DNA from: Patagioenas fasciata
Taxonomy: Eukaryota; Chordata; Aves; Columbiformes; Columbidae
DNA length: 64,000 nucleotides
Assembly: GCF_037038585.1 (NCBI RefSeq)
Contig: NC_092523.1
Location: forward strand, 34,573,501 to 34,637,500
Reading direction: 5' to 3'
Position numbers and translations under genes: made by a program. Under the pieces are notes generated by a model. The model was not told the DNA's origin, did not search any database, and worked only from the letters and a program-made list of their open reading frames with translations. This document shows positions 63,086 to 64,000 of this stretch, piece by piece; within the stretch, counting starts at the first letter, position 1; each line of letters opens with the position of its first letter.

Positions 63086-64000
63086 TTCTCGGTGTTCATC
63101 GTTCACATTTCCAAAGTACGGTCAAGCAACAGAGATGAAAATTTGGACTTAATAAATAAATTATCTTAAATTATTTATTATAGCTTTATATTTAGAAACA
63201 AAAGATCGCACTCAGAATCATCAGACTGGATTGCCATATATACTTGAATGCCACTTTGCATGTTTTTATTTCCTTTGTTGACAGCTCACAGTCTAAAAAA
63301 TGTACCCTTCACCTTTTGTATTTAATAAAATGTCAGCTGTGGATTCTTGTAGTTGTTTGAATTTAATGATCTGAAATGTAAATGAAGAGAAACGTATTAG
63401 ATTTTTGTAGAATATCACTGTAAGTTACAAGAGTTTTTGTAAAAATGAAAAACTGTGGTACACCCACTCCTGCAATTAGATTTAATTACTTGGATCCTCA
63501 GGAAGTTAAATTTATTTCAAGACAGCTCTGTGTGAGAACAAGAATCTACACTAGCAAAATCCAATTATAGGATTACAGTCCAAATATCAGAAGATTTCCA
63601 TTGGAAAGTACATAAAGAACTGTAATTCAGTGGGGAAGCAGATGATGTGAAAAATGTTTTACCATGTTTCTTAAAATCTGTGAGCCTCATACTTAGAGTA
63701 AATTCAGCTCACAGTTCTCATTCTATTAAACCTAGTAATAACCAACCAAAGATAAATACATTCCTCGCAATTCTTAGGAAGGAAATAGTAGTGCAGAATA
63801 TGAAACACCAGTTTTAATTTCTCTCTGTGGAATTTCTGTTGGATATGTGAGACTTTTCTCTTTAAAAACATTTTTAATGTGTCCATCATAAATGTACTGA
63901 TACTTCACAATCAGTCCCCACCTTTCAATTTTGAAGCCTATTTCATATACAGTTAGGGTTTTTTCCCAACAAAAACATTTCATTTGGGAACATGAGTTTT
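63086..64000. other. AT-rich DNA after the CpG island
   Basis: Probably first-intron sequence of a + strand gene or upstream flank of a - strand gene. No exon was recognised. Confidence 0.4.

Noticed and set aside
62554-63106. Minus-strand frames crossing the CpG island and (TTTTA)n repeat
   Set aside because: The repeat itself has no stop in any of these frames and lengthens them; the F-I-L-F-Y product is an artefact.
1-64000. A novel defence, phage or CRISPR-type system
   Set aside because: The window is vertebrate genomic DNA with introns and a CR1 LINE. No repeat-spacer array, operon or prokaryote-type gene was seen.

Overview
The window looks like a single-copy stretch of a bird autosome. 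Evidence for this is a 5'-truncated CR1 LINE (about 16.69-17.53 kb) whose 3' tail has the usual avian form, short introns, low repeat density and AT-rich intergenic DNA. Two multi-exon muscle genes lie head-to-tail on the + strand: the 3' end of SORBS2 (ArgBP2) and all of PDLIM3 (ALP, actinin-associated LIM protein). The same SORBS2-PDLIM3 order and relative orientation is known from mammals (human 4q35.1). No bacterial-type genes, CRISPR arrays, tRNA or rRNA genes were seen. Most open frames in the window are chance frames in AT-rich DNA and are not annotated.

Layout. 0-15.9 kb is the 3' part of SORBS2. Three in-frame cassette-type exons (263, 63 and 36 codons) are followed by a 50-nt linker exon, the two exons of the third SH3 domain with the stop codon at 13,895, and a 3' UTR of up to about 2 kb with several poly(A) signals. 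15.9-30.3 kb is intergenic, with the CR1 copy, simple repeats and two A/C-rich tracts. 30.3-51.1 kb is PDLIM3: a promoter with a CRE palindrome, nine coding exons, and a 3' UTR with two AATAAA signals. 51.1-64 kb is downstream intergenic DNA ending in a small, very CpG-dense island (62.83-63.08 kb) beside a pure (TAAAA)12 repeat. That island is probably the promoter of the next gene; CCDC110 is expected there from mammalian synteny but no CCDC110 coding exon was recognised.

How the genes fit together. Both proteins are muscle or actin-cytoskeleton adaptors. SORBS2 carries SH3 domains that bind actin regulators and signalling proteins at Z-discs and adhesion sites. PDLIM3 carries an N-terminal PDZ domain that binds the alpha-actinin C-terminus, a ZM region and a C-terminal LIM domain. 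The most informative part of the window is the PDLIM3 alternative splicing unit. Exon 4 and the pair exon 5 + exon 6 are alternatives of 188 and 332 nt. Reading phase allows one or the other but not both or neither, so the gene gives predicted proteins of 315 or 363 residues. The two alternatives share an H-N-x-R-x-x-P-F start and a ZM-like core, which suggests an exon duplication. A UGCAUG (RBFOX) element lies 33 nt past the exon 5 donor, and two perfect CArG boxes lie in intron 1.

Limits. Exon boundaries come from reading frames, splice consensus and remembered vertebrate orthologues, with no alignment run. Cassette exons of SORBS2, regulatory sites and coding-like relics are predictions.
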